A stretch of DNA of 64,000 nt from Mycobacterium sp. IS-1590 (GTDB lineage: Bacteria > Actinomycetota > Actinomycetes > Mycobacteriales > Mycobacteriaceae): the NCBI RefSeq assembly GCF_001500025.1, contig NZ_LQIW01000049.1:62001-126000 (forward strand), read 5' to 3'. Below the pieces are notes generated by a model. It was not told where the DNA came from. It searched no databases and was given only the letters and a program-made list of their open reading frames with translations. The first letter of the stretch is position 1. Every line of letters starts with the position of its first letter. The position numbers and the translations under genes are program-made. Positions 33,439 through 41,998 of the stretch are shown piece by piece.

Positions 33439-35493
33439 ATGGATTTCTACTCGGCGTATCGGCACGGGTTCGTCCGCGTCGCAGCCTGCACGCACCACAC
33501 GGCGCTCGCGGATCCGCAGGCCAACGCCGAGTCGGTGCTGCGGCTGGCGCGCGCCTGCCATGACGACAGCGTCGCGCTCGCGGTCTTTCCCGAGCTGACG
33601 CTGTCGGGATATTCCCTCGAGGACATCGTGATGCAGGACGCGCTGCTGGATGCGGTCGAGGACGCGGTGCTCGACATCGTCGTCGCCTCCGCCGACCTGA
33701 TGCCGGTCCTGGTGATCGGCGCACCGCTGCGCTATCGCCACCGCATCTACAACACCGCCGTCGTGATCCACCGCGGCCAGGTGCTCGGTGTGGTGCCCAA
33801 GTCCTACCTGCCGACCTATCGCGAGTTCTACGAGCGCAGGCAGATGGCCCCCGGCGACGATGTGCGTGGCGCGATCCGGATGGGACGCGGGGGGGAGTGG
33901 GCCGACGTCCCGTTCGGGCCCGATCTGTTGTTCACCGCGGCCGACCTGCCCGGTTTCGTGTTGCACGTCGAGATCTGTGAGGACATGTTCGTGCCGATCC
34001 CGCCGAGCGCGCCGGCGGCACTGGCGGGCGCGACGGTGTTGGCGAACCTGTCCGGAAGCCCGATAACGATCGGACGCTCGGAAGACCGCTGCCTGCTGGC
34101 CCGCTCGGCGTCGGCGCGCTGCCTGGCTGCCTATGTGTACGCCGCGGCGGGGGAGGGTGAGTCGACGACCGACCTGGCCTGGGACGGTCAGACGATGATC
34201 TGGGAGAACGGCGAATGCCTGGCGCAATCCGAGCGCTTCCCCAAGGGCGAACGACGATCCGTCGCCGACGTCGATCTGGAATTGCTGCGGTCCGAACGCA
34301 TCCGGATGGGCACCTTCGACGACAACCGCAGGCACCACGCGGCATCGACCGACGCCTATCGGCGGGTGGAGTTCCAGCTCGATCCGCCGACCGGCGATGT
34401 CGGGCTGCTGCGCCACATCGAGCGCTTCCCGTTCGTCCCGTCGGATCCCGAACGGCTGGAACAGGATTGCTACGAGGCCTACAGCATTCAGGTGGCCGGG
34501 CTCGAACAGCGCCTGCGCGCCCTGGACTTCCCCAAGATCGTGCTCGGGCTGTCCGGAGGACTGGACTCGACGCACGCCTTGATCGTCGCCGCGCGCGCGA
34601 TGGATCGCGAACAGCGCCCGCGCAGCGACATTCTCGCGTTCACCATGCCCGGATTCGCGACCGGGGAGAGGACCAAGGGCAACGCCGAGCGGCTGGCCGA
34701 GGCGCTGGGTGTGACGTTCACCGAACTCGACATCAGTTCCACAGCGGAGTTGATGCTCACAAACATCGACCACCCGTTCGGTCGCGGGGAGAAGGTCTAC
34801 GACGTCACGTTCGAGAACGTGCAGGCCGGGCTGCGCACCGATTACCTGTTCCGGCTGGCCAACCAGCGCGGTGGAATCGTGCTGGGCACCGGCGACCTGT
34901 CGGAGCTCGCGCTGGGCTGGTCGACCTACGGTGTGGGCGATCAGATGTCGCACTACAACGTCAACGGCGGTGTTCCGAAGACGTTGATCCAGCACCTGAT
35001 TCGCTGGGTGATCTCGTCTCAGCAGTTCGACGACAAGGTCAACGAGGTGCTGCAGTCGGTGCTCGACACCGAGATCTCGCCGGAGCTGGTCCCCGCCGGC
35101 GAGGACGAGGAGATCCAGAGCAGCGAGTCCAAGGTCGGGCCCTACGTGCTGCAGGACTTCTCGCTTTTCCAAGTGCTGCGCTTCGGGTTCCGGCCCTCCA
35201 AAGTCGCGTTCCTGGCCTGGCACGCCTGGAGCGATCCCCAGCGCGGCGAGTGGCCGACCGGATACCCCGAGAACAAGCGTCCGTCGTATTCGCTCAAGGA
35301 GATCCGGCACTGGCTGCAGGTCTTCGCGCAGCGGTACTACTCGTTCGCGCAGTTCAAGCGGTCGGCGGTGCCGAACGGACCCAAGGTGTCCCACGGTGGA
35401 TCGCTCTCGCCGCGAGGGGACTGGCGCGCGCCGTCGGACATGTCCGCCCGCACCTGGCTCGACGAGATCGAGCGCGAGATTCCCGAAGAGTAA
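33439..35493 (+). CDS. nadE: glutamine-dependent NAD(+) synthetase
   Basis: 684 residues, the two-domain form. The N-terminal nitrilase-type glutaminase has Glu52 (FPELTLSGY), Lys about 121 (VVPKSYLPTYREFY) and Cys about 177 (VEICEDMFVP). The C-terminal synthetase has the PP-loop LSGGLDST (about 370) and GTGDLSELALGW. It makes NAD from nicotinate adenine dinucleotide, the last step after NadD (41999-42637). It is divergent from the hydrolase/molybdoenzyme cluster, with a shared intergenic region of about 43 bases, so both promoters must overlap. Confidence 0.97.
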   Translation: MDFYSAYRHGFVRVAACTHHTALADPQANAESVLRLARACHDDSVALAVFPELTLSGYSLEDIVMQDALLDAVEDAVLDIVVASADLMPVLVIGAPLRYRHRIYNTAVVIHRGQVLGVVPKSYLPTYREFYERRQMAPGDDVRGAIRMGRGGEWADVPFGPDLLFTAADLPGFVLHVEICEDMFVPIPPSAPAALAGATVLANLSGSPITIGRSEDRCLLARSASARCLAAYVYAAAGEGESTTDLAWDGQTMIWENGECLAQSERFPKGERRSVADVDLELLRSERIRMGTFDDNRRHHAASTDAYRRVEFQLDPPTGDVGLLRHIERFPFVPSDPERLEQDCYEAYSIQVAGLEQRLRALDFPKIVLGLSGGLDSTHALIVAARAMDREQRPRSDILAFTMPGFATGERTKGNAERLAEALGVTFTELDISSTAELMLTNIDHPFGRGEKVYDVTFENVQAGLRTDYLFRLANQRGGIVLGTGDLSELALGWSTYGVGDQMSHYNVNGGVPKTLIQHLIRWVISSQQFDDKVNEVLQSVLDTEISPELVPAGEDEEIQSSESKVGPYVLQDFSLFQVLRFGFRPSKVAFLAWHAWSDPQRGEWPTGYPENKRPSYSLKEIRHWLQVFAQRYYSFAQFKRSAVPNGPKVSHGGSLSPRGDWRAPSDMSARTWLDEIEREIPEE

Positions 35494-35507
35494 GGGGCGC
35501 GATCGCG

Positions 35508-36116
35508 TCAGCGCCGTCCCACGACGGGAACAAACCGCCCGACGGTTGCGAGGTAGTCGCGGTAGGAATCGCCGTGCACGGTCAACAGGTACGGTTCCTC
35601 GACGACACGGACCTGGGTCTCGATCGTCGCGACCAGCAGCACGAAGCCGATCACCGCGACGAGATTCGGTGTGATCAGGGCGATCCCGAAGCCGAACACC
35701 ATCATCGCGGTGAAGATCGGGTTGCGCACCCACCCGAACACGCCGTGGCGCACCAACGTGGTGGTCTCACTGGCGTCGACCCCGATGCGCCACGAGTCGC
35801 CCATGTCGACCTGCGCGTACAGCGTTGCGGCGATGCCGGCCACCGCGATCGCGATGCCTGCGACGTTGAGCCACGGGTGGTCGAGCGGCGCCAGCGGTGA
35901 GACGACGCCCGCCAGTTGCAGGATCGGGGCGAACACCGCGGCGCCCATCGAAACGATGAACCCCACGCCGGCTAACCATTCGAGCGACAGCGGGCGGCCG
36001 CTGATTCCGCGAAAGCCTGTCGATCCGGTGCGGCGCTTCTGTTGCCAACTGCGCCAACCGAATCCGAGCACGGCGAACACCACGAACAGGGCGATGGCGA
36101 CGATCGGCATTGTCAT
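35508..36116 (-). CDS. isoprenylcysteine carboxyl methyltransferase-like membrane protein
   Basis: 202 residues with about five membrane segments. The C-terminal half carries the ICMT/phospholipid methyltransferase pattern: LVRHGVFGWVRNPIFTAMMVFGFGIAL and then EEPYLLTVHGDSYRDYLATVGRFVP, the SAM-binding face of this fold. The methyl acceptor is unknown in bacteria lacking prenylated proteins. The ATG overlaps the stop of the CmtR-like regulator, so it is a direct target of that operon's control, possibly in metal or thiol stress. Confidence 0.85.
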   Translation of the reverse strand: MTMPIVAIALFVVFAVLGFGWRSWQQKRRTGSTGFRGISGRPLSLEWLAGVGFIVSMGAAVFAPILQLAGVVSPLAPLDHPWLNVAGIAIAVAGIAATLYAQVDMGDSWRIGVDASETTTLVRHGVFGWVRNPIFTAMMVFGFGIALITPNLVAVIGFVLLVATIETQVRVVEEPYLLTVHGDSYRDYLATVGRFVPVVGRR

Positions 36117-36445
36117 CAGCAGCAGGCGTCCTCGGCGGCGGCGGGGCAGCAGGCCGGGTCGACCTCGAGCACCAGACCGACCAGGTCGTCGAGCGCATGC
36201 GCGATGCGCTCATCGGCGAGTTCGTAGCGGCTGCGGCGGCCCTCCGGCTGCGCGGTCACCAAACCGCAGCCCCGCAGGCATGCCAGGTGGTTGGACAGGA
36301 TCTGGCGGGAGACGCCGATCTTGTCGGCCAGCTCGGACGGATATCCGGGGCCATCGCGCAGGATCAGCAGGATCTCGGCCCGCGTCGGGTCCGACAGGGC
36401 GCAACCGAACCGTGCCAGCGCATCGCTGTGAGTGACCGTCTGCAT
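36116..36445 (-). CDS. ArsR-family metal-sensing repressor, CmtR type
   Basis: 109 residues, winged helix. The recognition helix contains LACLRGCGLV with Cys56 and Cys60, the pair that binds Cd/Pb in M. tuberculosis CmtR; the C-terminus has CC at 99-100 and CC at 108-109 where CmtR has its third cysteine ligand. A Cd(II)/Pb(II)-responsive repressor is therefore likely. It is unusual that the partner gene is a membrane methyltransferase and not a metal exporter. The start (ATG 36445) lies inside a 9-bp perfect dyad and follows a TACCGT -10 by 7 bases. Confidence 0.88.
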   Translation of the reverse strand: MQTVTHSDALARFGCALSDPTRAEILLILRDGPGYPSELADKIGVSRQILSNHLACLRGCGLVTAQPEGRRSRYELADERIAHALDDLVGLVLEVDPACCPAAAEDACC

Positions 36446-36488
36446 GACGCAGACGGTACATCACACGCTGTATTCAGCCAATGCTGAA
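36435..36488 (-). promoter_or_regulatory. promoter-operator of the CmtR-like gene
   Basis: -35 TTGGCT (36481-36476), 17-base spacer, -10 TACCGT (36458-36453), 7 bases, ATG at 36445 (leaderless). Dyad 1: ACCGTCTGC / GCAGACGGT (36435-36443 and 36449-36457), perfect, covering the -10 and the start codon. Dyad 2: TTCAGC / GCTGAA (36473-36478 and 36483-36488), centred on the -35. Repression by steric blocking is expected. Confidence 0.75.
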
Positions 36489-36511
36489 CTATCAGCCGTT
36501 CACGATCGCAC

Positions 36512-37348
36512 TCAGAGGCGGCCGTCGATGCGCAGATCCGGGTGCACCCAGTTCGGCGAGCGGCGCTCCTTGAAGGCCATGAAGCCCTCGATCGACTCGG
36601 GCGCCCCAAGGCTGGCCTGCATGCCGATCCGGTCGTAGAGGCCGATGTAGTTGTCGAGGCTGGACTTGACCACGGTTCGGGCCGCCGGCGCGGTCCGGCA
36701 GCACTGCGCGAGCACCTCGCGGGCCGCGTCGGCCAGCTCGTCGTGCGGCACGACCCGCGCAACCATGCCCCAGTCGTGCGCCTCGGCGGCCGTCAGCGTC
36801 CGCCCGGTGAACATCAAGTCGCGGGTGCGGACGGGCCCGATCAGCCTCGCCAGCATGTGGCTGTAGTAGGTGTCGGCGATCCCGCGGTACAGCTCGGGCA
36901 CCCGAAACGTGGCCCGGTCGCTGACCACGGCGATGTCGGCACACAGCGCGATCTGCAGCCCCCCGCCCTGGCACAGCCCGTTGACCGCGGCCACCACCGG
37001 CTTCGCCGACTGGCGCAGCGTGTCGAACGGCAACGCGTCCATACCCAGCGCCGACCCGAACGTCATCCAGTTGTCGGCGCCACCCCCACCCATGTCGCCG
37101 CCGGGAGCGAAGACGTCGCCGGTGCCGGTGATCAACAGGCCCGCGAGATCCGGGTCGCTCTCGACGTGCTTGACCGCGTACTTGATGCCGAAGTACATCG
37201 CGGGCGTCATCGCGTTGCGGGCCTCCGGCCGGTCGAGCCGGCACACCCCGAACGCACCCTCGCGGGTGAACTTCAGGAACGGGGTGCCGAGCCAGTCCCC
37301 CTCGGGCGGCCGCGGGGCGTCGGTGGTGCTCGGCTGGGTGGTCGTCAT
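36512..37348 (-). CDS. enoyl-CoA hydratase/isomerase family protein
   Basis: 278 residues, crotonase fold. RPEARNAMTPAMY, GTGDVFAPGGDMG (oxyanion hole) and AAVNGLCQGGGLQIALCADIA are the family blocks; the position of the catalytic glutamate of hydratases is within VPELYRGIAD. It likely acts on an acyl-CoA thioester in the cytoplasm; the substrate cannot be deduced. An inserted Gly-rich loop (DMGGGGADNWM) is longer than in most hydratases. The ATG overlaps the ribokinase stop. Confidence 0.85.
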   Translation of the reverse strand: MTTTQPSTTDAPRPPEGDWLGTPFLKFTREGAFGVCRLDRPEARNAMTPAMYFGIKYAVKHVESDPDLAGLLITGTGDVFAPGGDMGGGGADNWMTFGSALGMDALPFDTLRQSAKPVVAAVNGLCQGGGLQIALCADIAVVSDRATFRVPELYRGIADTYYSHMLARLIGPVRTRDLMFTGRTLTAAEAHDWGMVARVVPHDELADAAREVLAQCCRTAPAARTVVKSSLDNYIGLYDRIGMQASLGAPESIEGFMAFKERRSPNWVHPDLRIDGRL

Positions 37349-38235
37349 AACTGCCTTTCTGTTGCCTTGTTGGACACAGCGTCGTCGATGGCGTCGGCGT
37401 AGGGCGCGCAGTCACCCGCTCCCGGTATGAGAGTCGACAGGGCCGCCGCTGCGCAGGCCCTGCGCAGGGCGAGTTCGTGGCCGTCGAGCCAGTGCGTGGC
37501 GAGCACGCCGGCGAACACGTCACCCGCGCCGGTGGTGTCGACTGCGCGCGCCGCAGGGGCGGGGACGCTGAAGCGTTCGCCGTCGCCCAGATAGCTCGCT
37601 CCGCGCGCACCTCGGGTGATCACGAGATGGGGGACCGGCCAGTGCCACGCGCCCGCCTCGGTTTCGTTGACCACGACCACATCGGCCAACTCGGACAGTG
37701 CGAGCAGATCGTGCGGCGGTGCCCCGGCGGGCGAGGCGTTGACGACGACGACCACACCGGCATCGGACGCCACCTGCGCAGCGGCGATCGCGGTCGCGAT
37801 CGGGATCTCCAACTGCAACAACACCACGTCGCTGTCGGCGATCAGGGCGCGCACATCGGCGGAGTCCACGGACAGGGCGCCGTTGGCGCCCGGTGCGACC
37901 ACGATTGTGTTCTCCGCCGACGAGTCCACCGTGATGACGGCCGATCCGCTCGGCCCGGGCACGGTGACGACGCCGTCGAGTGCGACACCGTTGACGCTGA
38001 GGTGGTGGCGCAACATCTCCGCCGAACCGTCGGTGCCGAGCGCGGCGACCAGCCGCACCCGCGCACCCGCCCTGGCCGCGGCGACGGCCTGGTTGCCGCC
38101 CTTGCCGCCGGGGGCCATCGACAGATCCGACGCCAGCACCGTCTGGCCCGGGCGGGGCAGGGCGCGAACGGTGAACGTCAGATCGGCGTTGACACTGCCG
38201 ACCACGCATACCCGGCTGCAGTCCCGCGGCGCCAT
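37345..38235 (-). CDS. rbsK: PfkB-family carbohydrate kinase, probable ribokinase
   Basis: 296 residues. GGKGGNQAVAAARAG near the N-terminus and DTTGAGDVFAGVLA near the C-terminus (catalytic Asp) are the PfkB signatures; VGSVNADLTF is typical of ribokinase. It corresponds by position to Rv2436. Start at ATG 38235, 8 bases after a TAGCGT hexamer. It heads a two-gene operon with the crotonase and is divergent from proA. Confidence 0.87.
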   Translation of the reverse strand: MAPRDCSRVCVVGSVNADLTFTVRALPRPGQTVLASDLSMAPGGKGGNQAVAAARAGARVRLVAALGTDGSAEMLRHHLSVNGVALDGVVTVPGPSGSAVITVDSSAENTIVVAPGANGALSVDSADVRALIADSDVVLLQLEIPIATAIAAAQVASDAGVVVVVNASPAGAPPHDLLALSELADVVVVNETEAGAWHWPVPHLVITRGARGASYLGDGERFSVPAPAARAVDTTGAGDVFAGVLATHWLDGHELALRRACAAAALSTLIPGAGDCAPYADAIDDAVSNKATERQL

Positions 38236-38309
38236 GGCTCCCAACGCTAATGCAGGGCCCCTGCCTGACACGTGTCGAACGTCCGAACCTCGTTCGATAC
38301 CCTGGATAA
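38236..38309. promoter_or_regulatory. divergent rbsK/proA promoter region
   Basis: Minus strand: TAGCGT (38249-38244), 8 bases, rbsK ATG. Plus strand: TACCCT (38298-38303), 6 bases, proA ATG. An inverted repeat TCGAAC / GTTCGA (38275-38280, 38292-38297) with an 11-base spacer overlaps the proA -10. Confidence 0.55.
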
Positions 38310-39566
38310 ATGAGTGTGGAGGCACCCGTCGGCGCTGTGAGCACCGACCTGCGCCAGCAGGTGCACGACGCTGCCCGCCGGGCCCGCACGGCGGCCCGCG
38401 CGCTGGCCACCCTGAGTTCGGAAACCAAGAACCGTGCGCTGAACACCGCCGCCGACCATGTGCTGATGTCGGCGAGCCAGATCCTGGAGGCCAACGAGCG
38501 CGATCTCGAGGTCGCCCGTGCCGCAGGCACGCCCGAGGCGATGCTCGATCGGCTCGCGCTGAACCCGAAGCGGATCGACGGCATCGCCGACGGGCTGCGT
38601 CAGGTGTCGCGGCTGCCCGATCCGCTCGGCGAGGTGTTGCAGGGCCGCACGCTGCCCAACGGTTTGCAGTTGCGCCAGCTGCGCGTGCCGCTCGGCGTCG
38701 TCGGCATCGTCTACGAAGGCCGGCCCAACGTGACGGTCGACGCGTTCGGGTTGACGCTGAAGTCCGGTAACGCGGTGCTGCTTCGCGGTAGCTCCTCGGC
38801 GGCCAACTCCAACGCCGCACTGGTGAACGCGTTGCGGGCGGCACTGGCCACCGAACTGCTCGAGGTGGACGCCGTGCAGTTGCTGCCCAGCGCCGACCGC
38901 GCCAGCGTGACGCACCTGATTCAGGCCCGCGGGCTGGTCGATGTCGTCATCCCCCGCGGCGGCGCCGGCCTCATCGACGCCGTCGTGCGTGACGCGACCG
39001 TGCCGACGATCGAGACCGGTGTCGGGAACTGCCATGTCTACATCCATGAATCGGCCGACCTCGACGTCGCCGAACGAATCCTGCTCAACGCCAAGACCCG
39101 TCGACCCAGCGTCTGCAACGCGGCCGAATCGGTTCTGGTCGACGCCGCCATCGCCGACCGCGCGTTGCCGCGGCTGACCGAGGCGCTGCGGCGCGCCGGT
39201 GTGACGGTGCACGACGACCCGTCCGAGGACGAGTTGCGCGCGGAGTTCCTGTCGATGGACATCGCGATGGCGGTGGTCGACGGCGTCGATGCCGCGATCG
39301 CCCACATCAACGAATACGGCACCGGACACACCGAAGCCATCGTCGCCACCGACCTGGGTGCCGCGCAACGCTTCACCGACCGCGTCGATGCCGCCGCGGT
39401 GATGGTGAACGCATCGACGGCGTTCACCGACGGCGAGCAGTTCGGGTTCGGCGCCGAAATCGGCATCTCCACCCAGAAGCTGCACGCCCGCGGACCCATG
39501 GGTCTGCCCGAACTGACCTCGACCAAATGGATCGTGTGGGGCGACGGTCATACTCGCCCCGCCTGA
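38310..39566 (+). CDS. proA: glutamate-5-semialdehyde dehydrogenase (gamma-glutamyl phosphate reductase)
   Basis: 418 residues. The aldehyde-dehydrogenase-like fold shows VPLGVVGIVYEGRPNVT, LRGSSSAANSN and the catalytic cysteine in TRRPSVCNAAESV. It reduces glutamyl-5-phosphate made by ProB (27331-28464) to the semialdehyde in proline synthesis. The ATG follows TACCCT by 6 bases (leaderless). Unlike in many bacteria, proA and proB are separated here by about 10 kb, including the NAD/molybdoenzyme block. Confidence 0.96.
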   Translation: MSVEAPVGAVSTDLRQQVHDAARRARTAARALATLSSETKNRALNTAADHVLMSASQILEANERDLEVARAAGTPEAMLDRLALNPKRIDGIADGLRQVSRLPDPLGEVLQGRTLPNGLQLRQLRVPLGVVGIVYEGRPNVTVDAFGLTLKSGNAVLLRGSSSAANSNAALVNALRAALATELLEVDAVQLLPSADRASVTHLIQARGLVDVVIPRGGAGLIDAVVRDATVPTIETGVGNCHVYIHESADLDVAERILLNAKTRRPSVCNAAESVLVDAAIADRALPRLTEALRRAGVTVHDDPSEDELRAEFLSMDIAMAVVDGVDAAIAHINEYGTGHTEAIVATDLGAAQRFTDRVDAAAVMVNASTAFTDGEQFGFGAEIGISTQKLHARGPMGLPELTSTKWIVWGDGHTRPA

Positions 39567-39581
39567 ACAGGAGACTTATTC

Positions 39582-40457
39582 GTGAGCGTCCCCGCGCGCC
39601 CAGCGCCGCTCTTCGCTGACATCGAAGACGTCGGCAGGCGACTCGCCGAAACCGGCTATCTTCCCGACACCGCAACCGCCACAGCGGTTTTCCTGGCCGA
39701 TCGGTTGGGCAAGCCGCTGTTGGTGGAGGGGCCCGCCGGGGTCGGCAAGACCGAACTGGCCCGCGCCGTCGCGCAATCGACGGGTTCGGGTCTGGTGCGA
39801 CTGCAGTGCTACGAAGGCGTCGACGAGGCCCGCGCCCTCTACGAGTGGAACCACGCCAAGCAGATACTCCGTATCCAAGCGGGACACGGCGATTGGGACA
39901 GCACGCGCGACGACGTGTTCTCCGAGGAGTTCCTGCTCTCGCGCCCGCTGCTGACCGCGATCCGGCGTACCGAGCCGACCGTGCTGCTGATCGACGAGAC
40001 GGACAAGGCCGACATCGAGATCGAAGGCCTGCTGCTGGAGGTGCTCTCGGACTTCGCGGTGACCGTCCCGGAGTTGGGCACGATTACCGCCGAGCGGCCA
40101 CCGTTCGTGGTGCTGACCTCCAACGCCACCCGCGAGCTGTCCGAGGCGCTCAAACGTCGTTGCCTGTTCCTGCACATCGACTTTCCCGATCCCGACCTGG
40201 AACGGCGCATCCTGCTGTCCCGGGTGCCCGAGTTGCCCGAGCGGCTCGCCGACGAGATTGTCAAGATCATCGGCGTGTTGCGGGGGATGCAGCTCAAGAA
40301 GCTGCCCTCGGTGGCCGAGACGATCGACTGGGGCCGCACGATCCTGGCCCTGGGCATGGACACCATCGACGATGCGACGATCGCGGCCACCCTCGGGGTG
40401 GTGCTCAAACACCAGTCGGACCAGGTCAAGGCGTCCGGCGAGCTGAGGCTCAACTGA
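39582..40457 (+). CDS. MoxR-family AAA+ ATPase
   Basis: 291 residues. Walker A GPAGVGKTE (about residue 50), Walker B LLIDETDKAD and sensor-1 LTSNATRELSEALKRRC are intact. MoxR ATPases act as chaperones with a VWA partner; CoxD, MoxR and RavA help insert metal cofactors or assemble complexes. GTG start 15 bases after proA. It corresponds to Rv2426c. The VWA gene begins one base after its stop. Confidence 0.92.
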   Translation: MSVPARPAPLFADIEDVGRRLAETGYLPDTATATAVFLADRLGKPLLVEGPAGVGKTELARAVAQSTGSGLVRLQCYEGVDEARALYEWNHAKQILRIQAGHGDWDSTRDDVFSEEFLLSRPLLTAIRRTEPTVLLIDETDKADIEIEGLLLEVLSDFAVTVPELGTITAERPPFVVLTSNATRELSEALKRRCLFLHIDFPDPDLERRILLSRVPELPERLADEIVKIIGVLRGMQLKKLPSVAETIDWGRTILALGMDTIDDATIAATLGVVLKHQSDQVKASGELRLN

Positions 40458-40458
40458 C

Positions 40459-41907
40459 ATGGCCGTCCGCCGGACCCGGCCGCCGCAGCCGCTGGCGCCC
40501 CACGGCCTGCCCGGTCATCTCGTCGGGTTCGTCGAAGCGCTACGGGCGCAGGGTATTTCGGTAGGTCCGTCGGAAACCGTCGACGCCGGACGGGTGCTGT
40601 CGGTGCTGGGACTGGCCGACCGCGACGCGTTGCGCGAGGGCATCGCGTGCGCGGTGCTGCGCCGTCCCGACCATCGCGACACCTACGACGCGATGTTCGA
40701 CCTGTGGTTCCCCGCCGCGCTGGGCGCCAAGACGATTCTTCTCGACGAGGAGGGTGAAGCCGACGCCGACCAGCCGGGCCTGCCGCCCGAAGATGTCGAG
40801 GCGATGCGCGCGGCGCTGCTGGACATGCTGGCCGAGAACGAGGACCTGGCCAACCTCGACGAGCGAATGGCCGCGATGATCGCCCAAATAGTCGAGGCGT
40901 ACGGCCGCTACAACTCGAGCCGGGGCCCGTCGTACTCGTCGTATCAGGCGCTCAAGGCGATGAACCTCGACGACCTCGAGGGCCGGCTGCTGGCCGGTCT
41001 GCTCGCGCCCTACGGCGACGAGCCCACCCCGACCCAGGAGCAGATCGCCAAAGCGCTTGCCGCGCAACGCATCAACCAACTGCGCAAGATGGTCGAGGGC
41101 GAGACCAAACGGCGCACCGCCGAACAGCTCGGCCGTGACCACGTGCAGATGTACGGGGTGCCGCAGCTCGCCGAGAACGTCGAGTTCCTGCGCGCCTCCG
41201 GGGACCAGCTGCGCCAGATGCGACGGGTGGTCCAACCGCTGGCCCGCACCCTGGCGACCCGGCTGGCCGCGCGGCGACGACGGTCGCGCGCCGGGGAGAT
41301 CGACCTGCGCAAGACGCTGCGCAAGTCCATGTCCACCGGCGGGGTGCCGATCGACGTGGTGCTCAAGAAACCTCACCCGGCGCGGCCCGAACTGGTCGTG
41401 CTGTGCGACGTGTCGGGTTCGGTCGCCGGCTTCAGCCACTTCACGCTGCTGCTGGTGCACGCGCTGCGCCAGCAGTTCTCGCGCGTGCGGGTGTTCGCCT
41501 TCATCGACACCACCGACGAGGTCACCGAACTGTTCGGCCCCGACGCCGACCTGGCGGTCGCGGTGCAGCGGATCACCCGCGAGGCGGGGGTGTACACCCG
41601 AGACGGGCATTCCGACTACGGCCACGCGTTCGTGTCGTTCATGGACCGCTGGCCCAACGCGCTCTCGCCGCGCAGCGCGCTGCTGATTCTCGGTGACGGC
41701 CGCAACAACTACCGCAACCCCGAGATCGAGTTGCTCGCGCACATGGTCAACTCGAGCAGGCACGCGCACTGGCTCAACCCCGAACCGCGACACCTGTGGG
41801 GCAGCGGCGACTCGGCCGTGCCGCGCTACTCCGACGTCATCACCATGCACGAATGCCGCTCGGCCAAGCAGCTCGCCTCGGTGATCGACCAGTTGCTGCC
41901 GGTCTGA
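40459..41907 (+). CDS. VWA domain protein, CoxE-like partner of MoxR
   Basis: 482 residues. A helical N-terminal region is followed by a C-terminal von Willebrand A domain with MIDAS DVSGSVAGF (about residue 316) and later DTTDEVTELF and LGDGRNNYRNP. The CoxE/ViaA-like layout fits the adjacent MoxR ATPase. Position corresponds to Rv2425c. In other bacteria such pairs mature metalloenzymes; here no client is adjacent, but the window encodes a molybdoenzyme, which makes it a possible client. Confidence 0.88.
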   Translation: MAVRRTRPPQPLAPHGLPGHLVGFVEALRAQGISVGPSETVDAGRVLSVLGLADRDALREGIACAVLRRPDHRDTYDAMFDLWFPAALGAKTILLDEEGEADADQPGLPPEDVEAMRAALLDMLAENEDLANLDERMAAMIAQIVEAYGRYNSSRGPSYSSYQALKAMNLDDLEGRLLAGLLAPYGDEPTPTQEQIAKALAAQRINQLRKMVEGETKRRTAEQLGRDHVQMYGVPQLAENVEFLRASGDQLRQMRRVVQPLARTLATRLAARRRRSRAGEIDLRKTLRKSMSTGGVPIDVVLKKPHPARPELVVLCDVSGSVAGFSHFTLLLVHALRQQFSRVRVFAFIDTTDEVTELFGPDADLAVAVQRITREAGVYTRDGHSDYGHAFVSFMDRWPNALSPRSALLILGDGRNNYRNPEIELLAHMVNSSRHAHWLNPEPRHLWGSGDSAVPRYSDVITMHECRSAKQLASVIDQLLPV

Positions 41908-41984
41908 CCACCGGCGCGAACGTGGGTTACCCGCACGCCTCGGCGGCCCGAACCGTGACACGAGCCCCCACTCGGCGCGAGAAG

Positions 41985-41998
41985 TAAGCTGGCTCTCC
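41985..41998 (+). promoter_or_regulatory. possible leaderless -10 element of nadD
   Basis: TAAGCT (41985-41990) and 8 bases before the nadD ATG at 41999. Confidence 0.4.

Noticed and set aside
38275..38297. TCGAAC and GTTCGA before proA, the half-sites of a mycobacterial LexA (SOS) box
   Set aside because: The spacer is 11 bases, not the 4 required for LexA binding.
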